Counted from the first letter of the stretch, positions 1 through 8,379 are shown. The stretch: DNA of 53,139 bases from an uncultured Eubacteriales bacterium (GCA_949289125.1 CASEME010000003.1:1-53139); one strand, 5' to 3'. Notes: generated from the sequence alone by a model not told the origin. Numbers and translations: made by a program.

Positions 1-408
1 TCGCACTTCCGCACGCTTGACTATTCCAAGACAAAGAACCGCAAAGACCTGATAGACACGTTCATTTACAGGGTGATACTGTACGACGATAAAATGAAAG
101 TGTTGTTTCACCTTAAAGGCGGGCAACAGGGTGAACTGCTCTTAAATCTGATATTCCCCGATTATCCCGACGGACACGGCGACGGCGGCGAGAACGCCCA
201 TAAAATGCTCGAAAATGAAAAAGAAACCGACAAAGCGGTTTCTAATTCTGACGTAAACGCAGAGTGTGCGTATACGTCGCGTTTGGTGGAGGTGACGAGA
301 GTTGCACTCGTGTACCAACGCCTGCCCATACGGCTTTCTCCGTGTGAAGTTTGTTGTAAAAAGTCGCCCCAACCGCACAGCAAACAAAGCGGAAAGAACC
401 AAGACTGA
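1..408 (+). CDS. Large serine recombinase, C-terminal part (5' end outside window)
   Basis: The frame is open from base 1 to the TGA at 406-408, so only the C-terminal ~135 residues are present. The stretch LIDTFIYRVILYDDK followed by KVLFHLKGGQQGE matches what I know of the C-terminal end of large serine (resolvase/invertase-type) recombinases of clostridial integrative elements. The catalytic and zinc-ribbon domains lie outside the window. From about base 284 the frame reads antisense through the 3' end of the tmRNA gene, so the last ~40 residues (starting near LVEVTRVALVYQ) are encoded by attachment-site DNA, not by a conserved domain. This is the usual layout when the integrase gene abuts its att site. 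The element would extend left of the window. Function inferred from the tail only. Confidence 0.72.
   Translation, partial: SHFRTLDYSKTKNRKDLIDTFIYRVILYDDKMKVLFHLKGGQQGELLLNLIFPDYPDGHGDGGENAHKMLENEKETDKAVSNSDVNAECAYTSRLVEVTRVALVYQRLPIRLSPCEVCCKKSPQPHSKQSGKNQD
284..320. other. Putative attachment site at the ssrA 3' end
   Basis: The acceptor and T-arm end of tmRNA lies inside the 3' end of the recombinase frame. tmRNA 3' ends are classic integration sites. The core crossover cannot be placed without the other att copy, which would lie left of the window. The recombinase frame crosses this segment and stops 88 bases further on, inside ssrA. Confidence 0.55.
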
Positions 409-515
409 AAAAAGTTTTGCTAACAGCACCTCAGCCAAACGCCGTTAGCTATCCGCACTATCTGACGCTACTTACACACCGTGCGAAACAATGTGGGTAA
501 CGTGCCGCAACTTAA

Positions 516-569
516 TTAGGCAGCATAAGCCATGCTATAAGCAGGGCTTGTTGTTTTGCTATTGTTAGC
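516..569 (-). other. tmRNA tag-peptide reading frame
   Basis: Within ssrA, the likely resume codon GCT (569-567) opens the frame ANNSKTTSPAYSMAYAA followed by TAA at 518-516. Clostridial tags commonly end in ALAA or LAA; this one ends AYAA. The exact resume codon is inferred from the preceding A-rich stretch (TAAAATTAAAC) and from GCN being the usual resume codon. A start further upstream (at GCAAAC, 585-580) is the main alternative. Confidence 0.75.
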
Positions 570-723
570 GTTTAATTTTAGGTTTGCATTGGTAACGCAG
601 CTGCTCTGCGACACGCTTACCGTACCTGCAATGACATCGGGCGAATCTGATACACCCCCGTGTTGTGGGTACGCTTTGCACAAGCATAGCTGACACGCAA
701 ACACAGTATGCTTGGCTACTGAT

Positions 724-752
724 ATTATATTATAACACCGCAAAAAATGCAA
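724..752 (-). promoter_or_regulatory. ssrA promoter
   Basis: On the minus strand TTGCAT (752-747), a 17-bp spacer and TATAAT (729-724). Predicted start near 717 gives a ~58-nt 5' leader before the mature tmRNA end at 659, to be removed by RNase P. A very AT-rich run follows upstream (797-850) and could act as an UP element. The remaining sequence up to 892 holds no gene I can support. Confidence 0.8.
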
Positions 753-892
753 GTATTTTGTGACGTGGCTTGGCTGTGTACACGCTGTATGCAAGTATTA
801 TTACATATAATATATTATATTAGTATATATAATAATCCATATAATAGATTTACGCACGCCCCAAAAGCTACAGTTGCGACAAGCACAACACA

Positions 893-1576
893 CTATGCGA
901 GTATTTGACCGTTGATTTCCAAATTGAACGTCATGCCCAACACTGTGGCTGCCTGCTTGCACATCTTCATGCGCCCCAAAAATATTTCGAAGTACTCCAT
1001 TGCGCTTGCTACATTGCTATCCAAGACAAAGCGAAAAACGATTTGTTTGGCTGTGGCGTCCACGTCGAGGCGGCTATCAATAACGCTGTAATTGACGCGG
1101 TCGTGAATATCGTCTTTGTTTTTGAGTTTGCGACGTTCGTCCAACTTGTCGCGGCGCACTCTGTTGCGGTGCACGTCAGACTTGTCGGCAAGTATCAGCG
1201 CCGCGGCCACCTTGTTGCACGAACAGCCTGTTTTTTCGTCGTGATTGGCAACGGCATTGGCAACAATGACGCTGTCGGCATAGTCCATACCGCGTGCGGT
1301 AAGCAGGGGCAACAACATTATTCCTCCACTTTGCGCATGATTGTGACGATTGATACAACAGCCAATGTCGTGCAGATATGCGGCTATTGCGCCCAAACAT
1401 TGCTCGCGCTCATCGGCGTCTGCCGCTTGCAAAATTTTGAGTGCGCGCTTGACCACTATTGTGCGGTGTCGCTCGCCGTGGTCGGTGTAGCCCATAACTT
1501 GCAACTGCATGTCGCTAAGGCGCAACAACTCTTGTATTTGACTGTCCTGCTGAAGTTGTTTGACGGTGAGAATCAC
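893..1576 (-). CDS. HD-domain phosphohydrolase family protein
   Basis: A 227-residue protein starting at GTG 1576, chosen because AGGGGGT lies 5 bases upstream; longer frames have no ribosome site. HD-type metal ligands are visible: H37 (GERH), H69-D70 (LHDIG) and D131 (LADKSD), with extra histidines at 78, 80 and 112. HD proteins of this size hydrolyse nucleotides or phosphate esters, but the substrate cannot be read from the sequence. It lies divergently from the polymerase gene at 1712, about 135 bp away, so the intergenic region is shared with a LexA-controlled promoter. Whether this gene is part of the SOS response is unknown. The C-terminal ~90 residues beyond the HD core show no motif I recognise. 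Confidence 0.8.
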   Translation of the reverse strand: MILTVKQLQQDSQIQELLRLSDMQLQVMGYTDHGERHRTIVVKRALKILQAADADEREQCLGAIAAYLHDIGCCINRHNHAQSGGIMLLPLLTARGMDYADSVIVANAVANHDEKTGCSCNKVAAALILADKSDVHRNRVRRDKLDERRKLKNKDDIHDRVNYSVIDSRLDVDATAKQIVFRFVLDSNVASAMEYFEIFLGRMKMCKQAATVLGMTFNLEINGQILA

Positions 1577-1666
1577 AAAAATACCCCCTAAACGGTAATA
1601 ATGATGTACAAGAATATTTATGCCCACTATGTGCACAAAATAACCTAATAAAAAGGGTATAAAAAG

Positions 1667-1695
1667 TTGACTGTACCGAACAAATGTTCTATACT
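1667..1695 (+). promoter_or_regulatory. SOS promoter of the polymerase gene with LexA box
   Basis: TTGACT (1667-1672), 17-bp spacer, TATACT (1690-1695). The spacer carries CGAACAAATGTTCT at 1677-1690, one base off the Gram-positive LexA/DinR consensus CGAACATATGTTCG in the centre and one at the end. LexA bound here would cover the space between -35 and -10 and block RNA polymerase. Confidence 0.85.
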
Positions 1696-1711
1696 ATATC
1701 AAAAGGACACT

Positions 1712-2938
1712 ATGAGAGATATTTTGCATTGCGACCTCAACAACTTTTTTGCCTCTGTTGAGTGCGTGGAAAACAACATAACCGATAAATATGTGGCTGT
1801 GTCGGGCAATCCGGACGCAAGGCACGGCATTATCCTTGCCAAAAATACCGCCGCAAAAGAAATGGGCGTCAAGACGGGCGAGGCTATTTGGGAAGCGCGC
1901 AAAAAATGCCCCGAGCTTGTATGCGTGCCTCCGCACTATCATAGCTATGCGCACTACTCCAACATAGTACGCAACATTTATTGCCGATACACAGACCTTG
2001 TAGAAAGTTTTGGCTTGGACGAATGTTGGTTGGATGTGACGCACAGCAAAATATTTGGCAGTGCTTACGAGATAGCACAAAAACTGCGCGAAACTGTAAA
2101 AAAAGAAACGGGACTGACTATATCGGTTGGGGTATCATTTAACAAAGTGTTTGCAAAATTGGGCAGTGATATGAAAAAGCCCGACGCAGTGACAGTAATA
2201 ACACCCGACAACTACAAGCAAAAAGTGTGGCCGCTGAAAGTATCGGAAATGATATTTATAGGCAAACGCACCGAAAGAAAGCTGAACAGTATGGGAATAT
2301 TTACGTTGGGAGAGCTTGCCAACGCCGACACTGCACTATTGCAACGCACGTTTGGAATAAACGGCGTCAAAATGCAACGTTGCGCACAAGGGTTGGACGA
2401 CGAGCCTGTGCATCAGGAACAGACCGAACGTGAAATAAAAAGCGTAGGACACGGCACTACCACTTTGCGCGATATGACCACCCGCAAGGACGTGGAACAG
2501 GTAGTGACCTTTTTGTCCGAGATGGTGGCAACAAGACTGAGGCGATACGGCATGACAGGAAGCGTAGTACATGCGCACATAAGACACAACGACCTATCTT
2601 GCTTGGGCAAACAAACGACAATACACTCCACTTTTGTTGCAAAAGAGATAGCCGACACCGCTATGCGCCTTATTGACCAACTGTGGCACGAGGGCACAAG
2701 TTTGCCTCTGCGCTCGCTGTCGGTATCGGTAGGTTGTCTTACGCCTGTGGGCTATGCGCGACAGGAAAGCATATTTGACACGCACGACGAAAAAAGAGAA
2801 CGGTTGGAATTTTCGCTTGACCAGATACGCAAAAAGTTTGGGTTTGCTTCTATCGGCAAAGCCAATCTGCTTGGCAACAACCTTATTGGTGACAAAACTT
2901 TTGACGAAGAAGACTTGTTGCCCTTTCGCAAAAAATAG
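1712..2938 (+). CDS. dinB: Y-family DNA polymerase IV-like translesion polymerase
   Basis: A 408-residue protein starting at ATG 1712, behind AAAAGGACA. It copies damaged DNA at low fidelity. Catalytic acidic residues sit where expected: D8 in HCDLNNFF, and D103-E104 in GLDECWLDVT. The aromatic steric gate that excludes ribonucleotides is F12/F13. A thumb/HhH region is visible (FIGKRTERKLNSMGI), followed by the little-finger domain. The motif GLDECWLD departs slightly from the common SIDEAYLD, so this may be a divergent DinB subgroup rather than classical Pol IV. An SOS promoter directly upstream supports a damage-induced role. It is a single-gene unit ending before a bidirectional terminator. 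Confidence 0.92.
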   Translation: MRDILHCDLNNFFASVECVENNITDKYVAVSGNPDARHGIILAKNTAAKEMGVKTGEAIWEARKKCPELVCVPPHYHSYAHYSNIVRNIYCRYTDLVESFGLDECWLDVTHSKIFGSAYEIAQKLRETVKKETGLTISVGVSFNKVFAKLGSDMKKPDAVTVITPDNYKQKVWPLKVSEMIFIGKRTERKLNSMGIFTLGELANADTALLQRTFGINGVKMQRCAQGLDDEPVHQEQTEREIKSVGHGTTTLRDMTTRKDVEQVVTFLSEMVATRLRRYGMTGSVVHAHIRHNDLSCLGKQTTIHSTFVAKEIADTAMRLIDQLWHEGTSLPLRSLSVSVGCLTPVGYARQESIFDTHDEKRERLEFSLDQIRKKFGFASIGKANLLGNNLIGDKTFDEEDLLPFRKK

Positions 2939-3074
2939 CTCAAAACATAATAGCACAACATACAACGGACTACACTTGTATTTAACTGCACAAAGCTGAG
3001 TTGAAAAACTGCAAACGACACAAAACTTGTTGTGTCGATATCAATACACCTACCAACTAAATAACTAACAACAA

Positions 3075-3104
3075 AAACCGCCCACTGCTGATAGTGAGCG
3101 GTTT
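3075..3104. terminator. Bidirectional terminator between dinB and potD
   Basis: Stem AAACCGC / GCGGTTT with an inner CACT / AGTG helix. It is T-rich on the plus side and A-rich on the left, so it can end both convergent transcripts. Confidence 0.75.
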
Positions 3105-3141
3105 GTTTGATTGTAGAATAATTGGGCAATACGCCTATATG

Positions 3142-4371
3142 CTATATGCGCACCTGCTCCCACATTTCGTCCAACTTTTGGTTGAAGTCACCAAAGTCAC
3201 GCATGATGCCACAACGGCTAAGCGTCTCGTCGGAGGGGAACATCATCTCTATATACATATCCAAAAAGCCCTCTGCCGCACCTGCAAACATTTCGTCTGC
3301 ATTGGCAGTGACGTCTGCCTTGTAGTTGTCGGCAGCTGCAGCTACTCCTGTGGTAGAACCTACATAGTCCATGCACTCGTAAGCAACGTCGGGATCGCAG
3401 AGATATTGGATAAACAAGTTGGCAGCGTCTACGTTGCCTGCATTTTTGTTGATTACAAAGCCGTCTACCCACACATTGCTACCCTCTTTGGGGACAATGT
3501 ATCTCAAGTTGCGGTTAGCGCCGCTTTCCTCGTCCCCATTCATGATGTAACCAGCATCGCACGACCAAAATACGCCAAGATAACCTTTTTCACCGTTGAT
3601 GTCACGTTGCATATCGTCTTTTGCGCTGTCAACTTCGTAGCCACGCAACAGACTTTTTTGTTGAAGCAAAGAATTTTTGGCAACTTCTATTTTGTTGTCG
3701 TCGCACTCGGAAAAGATAGACGTCAACAAAGCCTGATACTGCTCGCTGTCGTAGCCGTATTGTGTAGCTGTATTAAGCAAAGTGTCGCCGTTTTCTCTAA
3801 GCAAAGCAATAGAATAGCTATCGCGTACACTGTCTTTCATAAACAATTTGTCTTCGTACTTAGAGTCCCACATAACGTCCCAAGTGGATACAACGTCATC
3901 ATTGAGACCTTGCGATTTACTGTTGTACATAATGCCCATTGTACCCCACATATAAGGCATAGAGTAGCTGAGATTGGGATCATAAGACTGCTTGACAAGC
4001 GTTGCAAGTTTGTCGGATACAGATGCGGCAACTACTGCTTGAGTTTCGGCATTGAGCGGCTGCAACATATCTTCGCGTATCATACGCTCTATCATATAAT
4101 CGGACGGACACATCACGTCGTAGTCCTTGCCTTTTACGGCAATTTCGGTGTACAAGTCTTCGTTGGTACTAAATTCACTGTACTGCACGGTAATGTTTTT
4201 ACCTGTGCGGTCTTTGTACCATTTTTCAAAGCCCTGATACACTTCTTTGGACATATACTCGCCCCAGTTACGCACTTTGAGTATCTCTTCTCTCGGCGTA
4301 CAAGCAACTAACGCAAATACTGTGGACAGCAACAACAGTGCTACTGTCATGATGCATACAATTTTTTTCAC
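3142..4371 (-). CDS. potD: Spermidine/putrescine-binding lipoprotein
   Basis: A 409-residue extracellular binding protein of a polyamine ABC importer. The start is GTG 4371, because AGGAGAGAAGAA precedes it and a lipoprotein signal follows at once: KK, a hydrophobic run, then LVAC with the lipidated cysteine at about residue 24. The mature part begins with an NWGEYMS segment and contains YDVMCPSDYMI, both typical of PotD-type proteins. It is last in the operon potA-potB-potC-potD, 25 bp after potC. Preference for spermidine or putrescine cannot be settled from sequence. Confidence 0.92.
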   Translation of the reverse strand: MKKIVCIMTVALLLLSTVFALVACTPREEILKVRNWGEYMSKEVYQGFEKWYKDRTGKNITVQYSEFSTNEDLYTEIAVKGKDYDVMCPSDYMIERMIREDMLQPLNAETQAVVAASVSDKLATLVKQSYDPNLSYSMPYMWGTMGIMYNSKSQGLNDDVVSTWDVMWDSKYEDKLFMKDSVRDSYSIALLRENGDTLLNTATQYGYDSEQYQALLTSIFSECDDNKIEVAKNSLLQQKSLLRGYEVDSAKDDMQRDINGEKGYLGVFWSCDAGYIMNGDEESGANRNLRYIVPKEGSNVWVDGFVINKNAGNVDAANLFIQYLCDPDVAYECMDYVGSTTGVAAAADNYKADVTANADEMFAGAAEGFLDMYIEMMFPSDETLSRCGIMRDFGDFNQKLDEMWEQVRI

Positions 4372-4396
4372 TTCTTCTCTCCTGTTATATAATATT

Positions 4397-5209
4397 TCAA
4401 ACTTCAGCCGCTTTTTTACGCGCTTTGGCACGGCGAGATTGAACAATGTTGATGGCTACAAGTATTAGTGAAATAACGACAAGTATCAATGTACTCATAG
4501 CACGCAGCACGGGCTTGACGCCCTTTTTGAGTTTGTTGTACAGATATACTGATATAGTCTCCACTTCGCTACCGCCGTTGAACTTGGTGATAACAAAGTC
4601 ATCAAGACTGATTGTGACCGACAACATAAAACCGCTAAGCATTGCGCCTATAAGTTGTGGCAACAATACCGTAAACAGTACACGTATAGGACTTGCGCCC
4701 AAATCTTGCCCAGCCTCGTACAAATTGGGGTTGAGCTGAGTGAGCCTTGGCATAACGGACATCACCACGTAGGGCGTGCACACCATGGTGTGCGATATGA
4801 TAAGTGTTGCCCAACCATCGGGAATAAATCGCACTGCAATAAAAAACAACATAAATGCAACGGCAGTGACTATATCGGCATTGACCATTGTTATGCGGTT
4901 GACGTTTTCCAAAATACGACGAGGGGTTTTGCGCATATGGTAAATGCCTATTGCCGCAAGCGTACCCAAAAATGTAGCAAGCGTTGCAGATACAAGCGCA
5001 AGTATAACAGAATTGAGTATAGCGCCCATTATCTCGCTATCGGTAAACAGCTCTTTGTACAACTCAAAAGAAAAGCCTGTCCACACACCTATGCTCTTTG
5101 CTTCTGTAAAGCTGTAAATGACTAATATAATTATCGGTATATACATACCCAACAGCACAAGCGCCAAAAAGGTATAGCACAGTGCTTTTTGCCATTTTTT
5201 GAATTTCAC
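4397..5209 (-). CDS. potC: Polyamine ABC transporter permease
   Basis: A 270-residue inner permease with about six membrane segments; the first is near residues 10-33. The cytoplasmic EAA loop reads YEAGQDLGASP...LLPQL, the contact surface for the PotA ATPase. It starts with GTG at 5209, overlapping the potB stop by 4 bases (GTGA), with AAGGAGG inside the potB end. This implies translational coupling. The C-terminus is basic (SRRAKARKKAAEV). Confidence 0.92.
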   Translation of the reverse strand: MKFKKWQKALCYTFLALVLLGMYIPIIILVIYSFTEAKSIGVWTGFSFELYKELFTDSEIMGAILNSVILALVSATLATFLGTLAAIGIYHMRKTPRRILENVNRITMVNADIVTAVAFMLFFIAVRFIPDGWATLIISHTMVCTPYVVMSVMPRLTQLNPNLYEAGQDLGASPIRVLFTVLLPQLIGAMLSGFMLSVTISLDDFVITKFNGGSEVETISVYLYNKLKKGVKPVLRAMSTLILVVISLILVAINIVQSRRAKARKKAAEV

Positions 5210-6000
5210 AGTACTTTACCTCCTTGTTTGGCAGTTTTGCCACCTGTAAGACGGTCGGCAACTATGGTAGTTGCAAATATCAATATAAGCATTACCAGCG
5301 AATACACCGAACCGACATTGTAATAGCCACGTTCCAGATTGTAGTTGATAAGATTGCCGAACATCCAAGAGTTTTCCGAATCGCCCAAAATTTCACTTAT
5401 TGCAAAGGTGGAAACTGTGGGCATAAACACCATAAGCACACCGCTTATTACCCCGGGGAGGGACAACGGAAGTATAACGTGCACAAACTTTTTGTACGGA
5501 TTGGCGCCCAAGTCTTGCGCCGCCTCGTAGTAGCTATGGTCGGTAGAAGACAGTATTGTGTACAGCGGCATAAGCATAAAGGGGAAAAAGTCGTACACCA
5601 TACCGAGCAATACAAGTCCAAAACCTTTGCCAAGCATATCTTCAAATACCAATTTGACTGCATAAATACGCAACAGCGAATTGATCCACATAGGCATAAT
5701 GAACAGCATAACAAGCACTGCCCAACGGTTGAGTCTGCTGTCTGCAAGTATCATTGCCGTTGGATATGCCACTACAAGACATATAAGGGTAGTAAGAAAT
5801 GCCATCAAAAATGAGCGTCCCAACACTGCCCACACCTCACCGTTGCCAAGACGAGAAAAGTTGTCAAAGGTAAAGGAGCCGTCACCGTCCATAAAAGCGT
5901 AGACGATAAGCATAAACAGCGGAACGACCACAAACAGTATTGCAAGTACCGAATAGGGAATGGCAAAGTACTTGCGCGAAAATCTCAGTTTACTCGTCAT
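5206..6000 (-). CDS. potB: Polyamine ABC transporter permease
   Basis: A 264-residue partner of PotC in the channel. The ATG at 6000 was chosen because GGAGG sits 6 bases upstream. It overlaps the end of potA (its start lies in the last codons of the ATPase). Six hydrophobic segments are seen, and an EAA loop ([11 protein letters not shown]...ILPLS) for coupling to the ATPase. An upstream in-frame ATG five codons earlier lacks the spacing and is less likely. Confidence 0.92.
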   Translation of the reverse strand: MTSKLRFSRKYFAIPYSVLAILFVVVPLFMLIVYAFMDGDGSFTFDNFSRLGNGEVWAVLGRSFLMAFLTTLICLVVAYPTAMILADSRLNRWAVLVMLFIMPMWINSLLRIYAVKLVFEDMLGKGFGLVLLGMVYDFFPFMLMPLYTILSSTDHSYYEAAQDLGANPYKKFVHVILPLSLPGVISGVLMVFMPTVSTFAISEILGDSENSWMFGNLINYNLERGYYNVGSVYSLVMLILIFATTIVADRLTGGKTAKQGGKVL

Positions 6001-7441
6001 CTTCGTCCTCCGCAAGATGCTCTAACACAAATTTTTCGGGGGCAATTTTGATACCGACACGGTCGCCTATGTCCCACTCGTCTTCGCTGTCCAACCAAAA
6101 GTCCTGATTGTTGTCGGCAGATACCTGAACCTGAAAATAACTGCCTTTGTACACTGTCTGCACAATGTTGCCGCCTACAGTACCTTCGTCCTCGTAGTCG
6201 GTAAGAACAACGTCGTCAAAGTCTACTGTTGCTTTTACCTTATCGCCTTGCTTAAATGTGCCGTCGTGCGCAACGTCAAAACTAACACCGTTGATATCAA
6301 TAGATGTATCGCTGTCCATAACGGTGAAAAATTCGTTGGCAACAAGCATCTTTTTCGTGATATGAATACCGTCGGGACGTATGGAAAGGCCGATATTTTC
6401 GCCCACCTCACGGCCGATTGTGGACTGCACGGTAAATTCGTATTCACCTGTCTGCACTATCATCTCGTAGTAAGTGCCCTTAAATACCACACTTGTAACA
6501 GTACCGCTAAGCATACCGTCTTCGGGCTTTACCATCTCTACGTCTTCGGGACGTATAACTATGTCCACTTCTTCGTTTTTGTTAAATCCCTTGTCAAGAC
6601 AGCGGAAAGTTTTGTCCAAAAAGCGCACCTGATAGTCTTTGACCATTGTGCCCGACACTATGTTGGATTCGCCTATAAAGTCTGCCACAAAAGCATTGGC
6701 AGGCTCATCGTATATCTGCTTGGGTGTGCCTACTTGTTGAATAACGCCGTCTTTCATAACTACCACGACATCGCTCATTGTAAGTGCTTCTTCCTGGTCG
6801 TGAGTGACATACACAAATGTAATGCCCAATTTTTCGTGCATAGACATAAGTTCCATTTGCATTTCTTTGCGCATTTTGAGGTCGAGAGCTCCCAAGGGTT
6901 CGTCAAGCAACAACACTTTGGGTTCGAGCACCAACGCACGCGCTATTGCCACACGCTGTTGCTGACCACCGGACAAACTGTTGACGTGTCTGTCGCCGTA
7001 GCCTTCAAGGCCTACCAATCTCAACACTCTTTCTACCTTTTCGTTGATTTCCTGTTTGGTAAACTTGCGGAAGCGTTGCACTGTGTTGCCCTTGCGGTCG
7101 GTAACTACACCGTCGGGTATTTTTTTGAGTTTTAAGCCAAAAGCTATATTGCCGTGCACGCTAAGATGAGGAAACAACGCATAACGCTGAAACACCGTAT
7201 TGACGGGACGTTTGTAGGGCGGTATGGTAGTAACATCTGTATCTTCCAAAAATATTTTGCCCGAAGTAGGTTCTTCAAAACCTGCTATCATACGAAGCGT
7301 CGTGGTCTTGCCACAGCCGGACGGTCCCAAAAGAGTGACAAACGCACCTTCTCTTATTATCATAGAGATGTTTTTCACTACCTCTTTGCCGTCAAAACTT
7401 TTGCAAACATTTTTCAATTCGATAAACTTGTTGGATATCAT
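5990..7441 (-). CDS. potA: Polyamine ABC transporter ATPase with extended C-terminus
   Basis: A 483-residue ATPase that energises polyamine uptake. Walker [10 protein letters not shown] is at 39-47, the signature LSGGQ at 156-160 and Walker B LLLDE at 177-181. About 20 extra residues (around 108-130) lie between the Q-loop region and the signature. PotA proteins are usually 350-380 residues. Here a second TOBE-like segment seems added: [16 protein letters not shown] and later [14 protein letters not shown] look like copies of one unit, giving two C-terminal beta domains (about 290-360 and 375-475). It starts at ATG 7441 with GGAGG and is followed by potB with overlap. The regulator gene lies 12 bp upstream. 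Confidence 0.93.
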   Translation of the reverse strand: MISNKFIELKNVCKSFDGKEVVKNISMIIREGAFVTLLGPSGCGKTTTLRMIAGFEEPTSGKIFLEDTDVTTIPPYKRPVNTVFQRYALFPHLSVHGNIAFGLKLKKIPDGVVTDRKGNTVQRFRKFTKQEINEKVERVLRLVGLEGYGDRHVNSLSGGQQQRVAIARALVLEPKVLLLDEPLGALDLKMRKEMQMELMSMHEKLGITFVYVTHDQEEALTMSDVVVVMKDGVIQQVGTPKQIYDEPANAFVADFIGESNIVSGTMVKDYQVRFLDKTFRCLDKGFNKNEEVDIVIRPEDVEMVKPEDGMLSGTVTSVVFKGTYYEMIVQTGEYEFTVQSTIGREVGENIGLSIRPDGIHITKKMLVANEFFTVMDSDTSIDINGVSFDVAHDGTFKQGDKVKATVDFDDVVLTDYEDEGTVGGNIVQTVYKGSYFQVQVSADNNQDFWLDSEDEWDIGDRVGIKIAPEKFVLEHLAEDEDDE

Positions 7442-7453
7442 GGGTTGCCTCCG

Positions 7454-7990
7454 CTAAAAGTTGCTTGGTGTGGTAATCCACAAAACTCTGCTTTTTCCTT
7501 TGTTGTCGTTGCGTATATAGTGTTCTCTTTTTCCGTTGATGGAAAAACTTTCGCCTTTTTTTACCTTTACTGCTCCTTGGTCGGTAACAAGCTGAATGCG
7601 TCCTTCCAACACATAACCAAACTCCTCTCCTTCAAAGGGCAAACGCGTATCGCATCTGCCGTCCTCGGGCAAAGTGAGTATTATTGGTTCCATCTCGTTT
7701 TTTTGTGAGTTGGGGATAAGCCAAGTGTTGGTACAGTCACCGTTGGTAGATTGAAAGTAATCTGCCGCAGTAAACACTATCTTTTCCTGATGCGGCTCTG
7801 CAAAAAAGTCTTGCAAAGTGACGCCCAAAATATTGAGTATATCGGCAAGCGTCGATATGGACGGGCTGCAAAGGTCGTTTTCCAACTGAGAGATATAACC
7901 TTTGGTAAGCTCTGTACGGCTGGCAAGCTCTTCCTGCGTAAGATCTCGCTGCAGTCTTATCTGTTTTATTTTGCTTCCAATCTCCATCAT
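7454..7990 (-). CDS. XRE-family regulator with C-terminal cupin domain
   Basis: A 178-residue DNA-binding protein that probably controls the polyamine operon it heads. The N-terminal helix-turn-helix spans about 5-62 (IKQIRLQRDLTQEELASR, then GYISQLEN). A cupin fold spans about 105-175, marked by FEGEEFGYVLEGR. This HTH-cupin pairing is the PuuR/SutR type, often polyamine- or amino-acid-responsive. The start is ATG 7990 with GGGAGG 8 bases upstream. The gene is 12 bp from potA and shares its promoter, suggesting autoregulation with the transporter. The effector is inferred from the neighbours only. Confidence 0.87.
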   Translation of the reverse strand: MMEIGSKIKQIRLQRDLTQEELASRTELTKGYISQLENDLCSPSISTLADILNILGVTLQDFFAEPHQEKIVFTAADYFQSTNGDCTNTWLIPNSQKNEMEPIILTLPEDGRCDTRLPFEGEEFGYVLEGRIQLVTDQGAVKVKKGESFSINGKREHYIRNDNKGKSRVLWITTPSNF

Positions 7991-8083
7991 ATACACTGCC
8001 TCCCGCAAACTAAGGTGCGCATAAAAAAAGCCGATACCCATTGTTTCGATATAAAAATACAGGCTCGGTAAAATATCGTCAGT

Positions 8084-8112
8084 ATTATATACAATACGAT
8101 TAGTATTGTCAA
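8084..8112 (-). promoter_or_regulatory. Promoter of the regulator-potABCD operon
   Basis: Perfect consensus on the minus strand: TTGACA (8112-8107), 17-bp spacer, TATAAT (8089-8084). The spacer contains the palindrome CAATACTAATCGTATTG. A promoter this strong is expected to need repression. Confidence 0.88.
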
Positions 8113-8114
8113 AC

Positions 8115-8156
8115 GTTTAGATTGATTTTACTAAACTTATTTTACAAAAAGTTTAG
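8115..8156. promoter_or_regulatory. Cluster of GTTTAG/CTAAAC repeats, putative operator
   Basis: Three copies of one hexamer lie just upstream of the -35: GTTTAG 8115-8120, CTAAAC 8131-8136 and GTTTAG 8151-8156. The first two form an inverted repeat with 10-bp spacing. Likely sites for the XRE regulator encoded next door; inferred from position. Confidence 0.5.
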
Positions 8157-8231
8157 AATGCCAAAACTCAAGCTAATATATGTTTTTTTTGCCACAATAT
8201 ACGCCGACACTAATCTTTGAAAGCAAAAAAG

Positions 8232-8260
8232 CCTTGCGGCAAATATATGCTCGCAAGGCA
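8232..8260 (-). terminator. Terminator of the small membrane protein gene
   Basis: GCCTTGCG / CGCAAGGC stem. On the minus strand it is followed by a run of six T. It lies 120 bp after the stop at 8380. Confidence 0.8.
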
Positions 8261-8379
8261 AAAAATGTATTATTTTGATTATGCCCAATGCTGACATTGA
8301 GTACATGGTACTTATCTATGATAGATACCAACAATATTGACTATTGACAACACTATCACAACTACAATACCAACGCTAA

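Larger units (their letters stand above)
284..659 (-). ncRNA. ssrA: Transfer-messenger RNA (tmRNA)
   Basis: Rescues stalled ribosomes by trans-translation. Read on the minus strand it starts at 659 with GGGGGTG and ends at 284 with CACCTCCACCA. The ends pair as a 7-bp acceptor stem with a G3-U pair, the alanyl-tRNA synthetase identity element. A T-arm is visible near the 3' end (ACGAG, loop TGCAACT, CTCGT). A tag frame ends ...AYAA-stop in the middle (516-569). Length is 376 nt, within the usual range. It is divergent: the T-loop has G where Psi55 is normal, and the 5' D-like loop reads GATTCGCCCGA rather than the common GATTCGACGGG. The 3' end doubles as an integration site for the recombinase at 1-408. 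The call is firm from ends plus tag; internal pseudoknots were not folded. Confidence 0.9.

Noticed and set aside
516..794. Minus-strand open frame of 92 residues as a protein gene
   Set aside because: It is the tmRNA tag frame and leader read through; no ribosome site.
905..1591. Long plus-strand frame opposite the HD-domain gene
   Set aside because: Shadow frame caused by codon bias; no family features and no ribosome site, while the minus frame has the HD motifs.
3094..4311. 405-residue plus-strand frame opposite potD
   Set aside because: Antisense shadow rich in C, H, V and F; potD on the other strand has signal peptide, family motifs and operon context.
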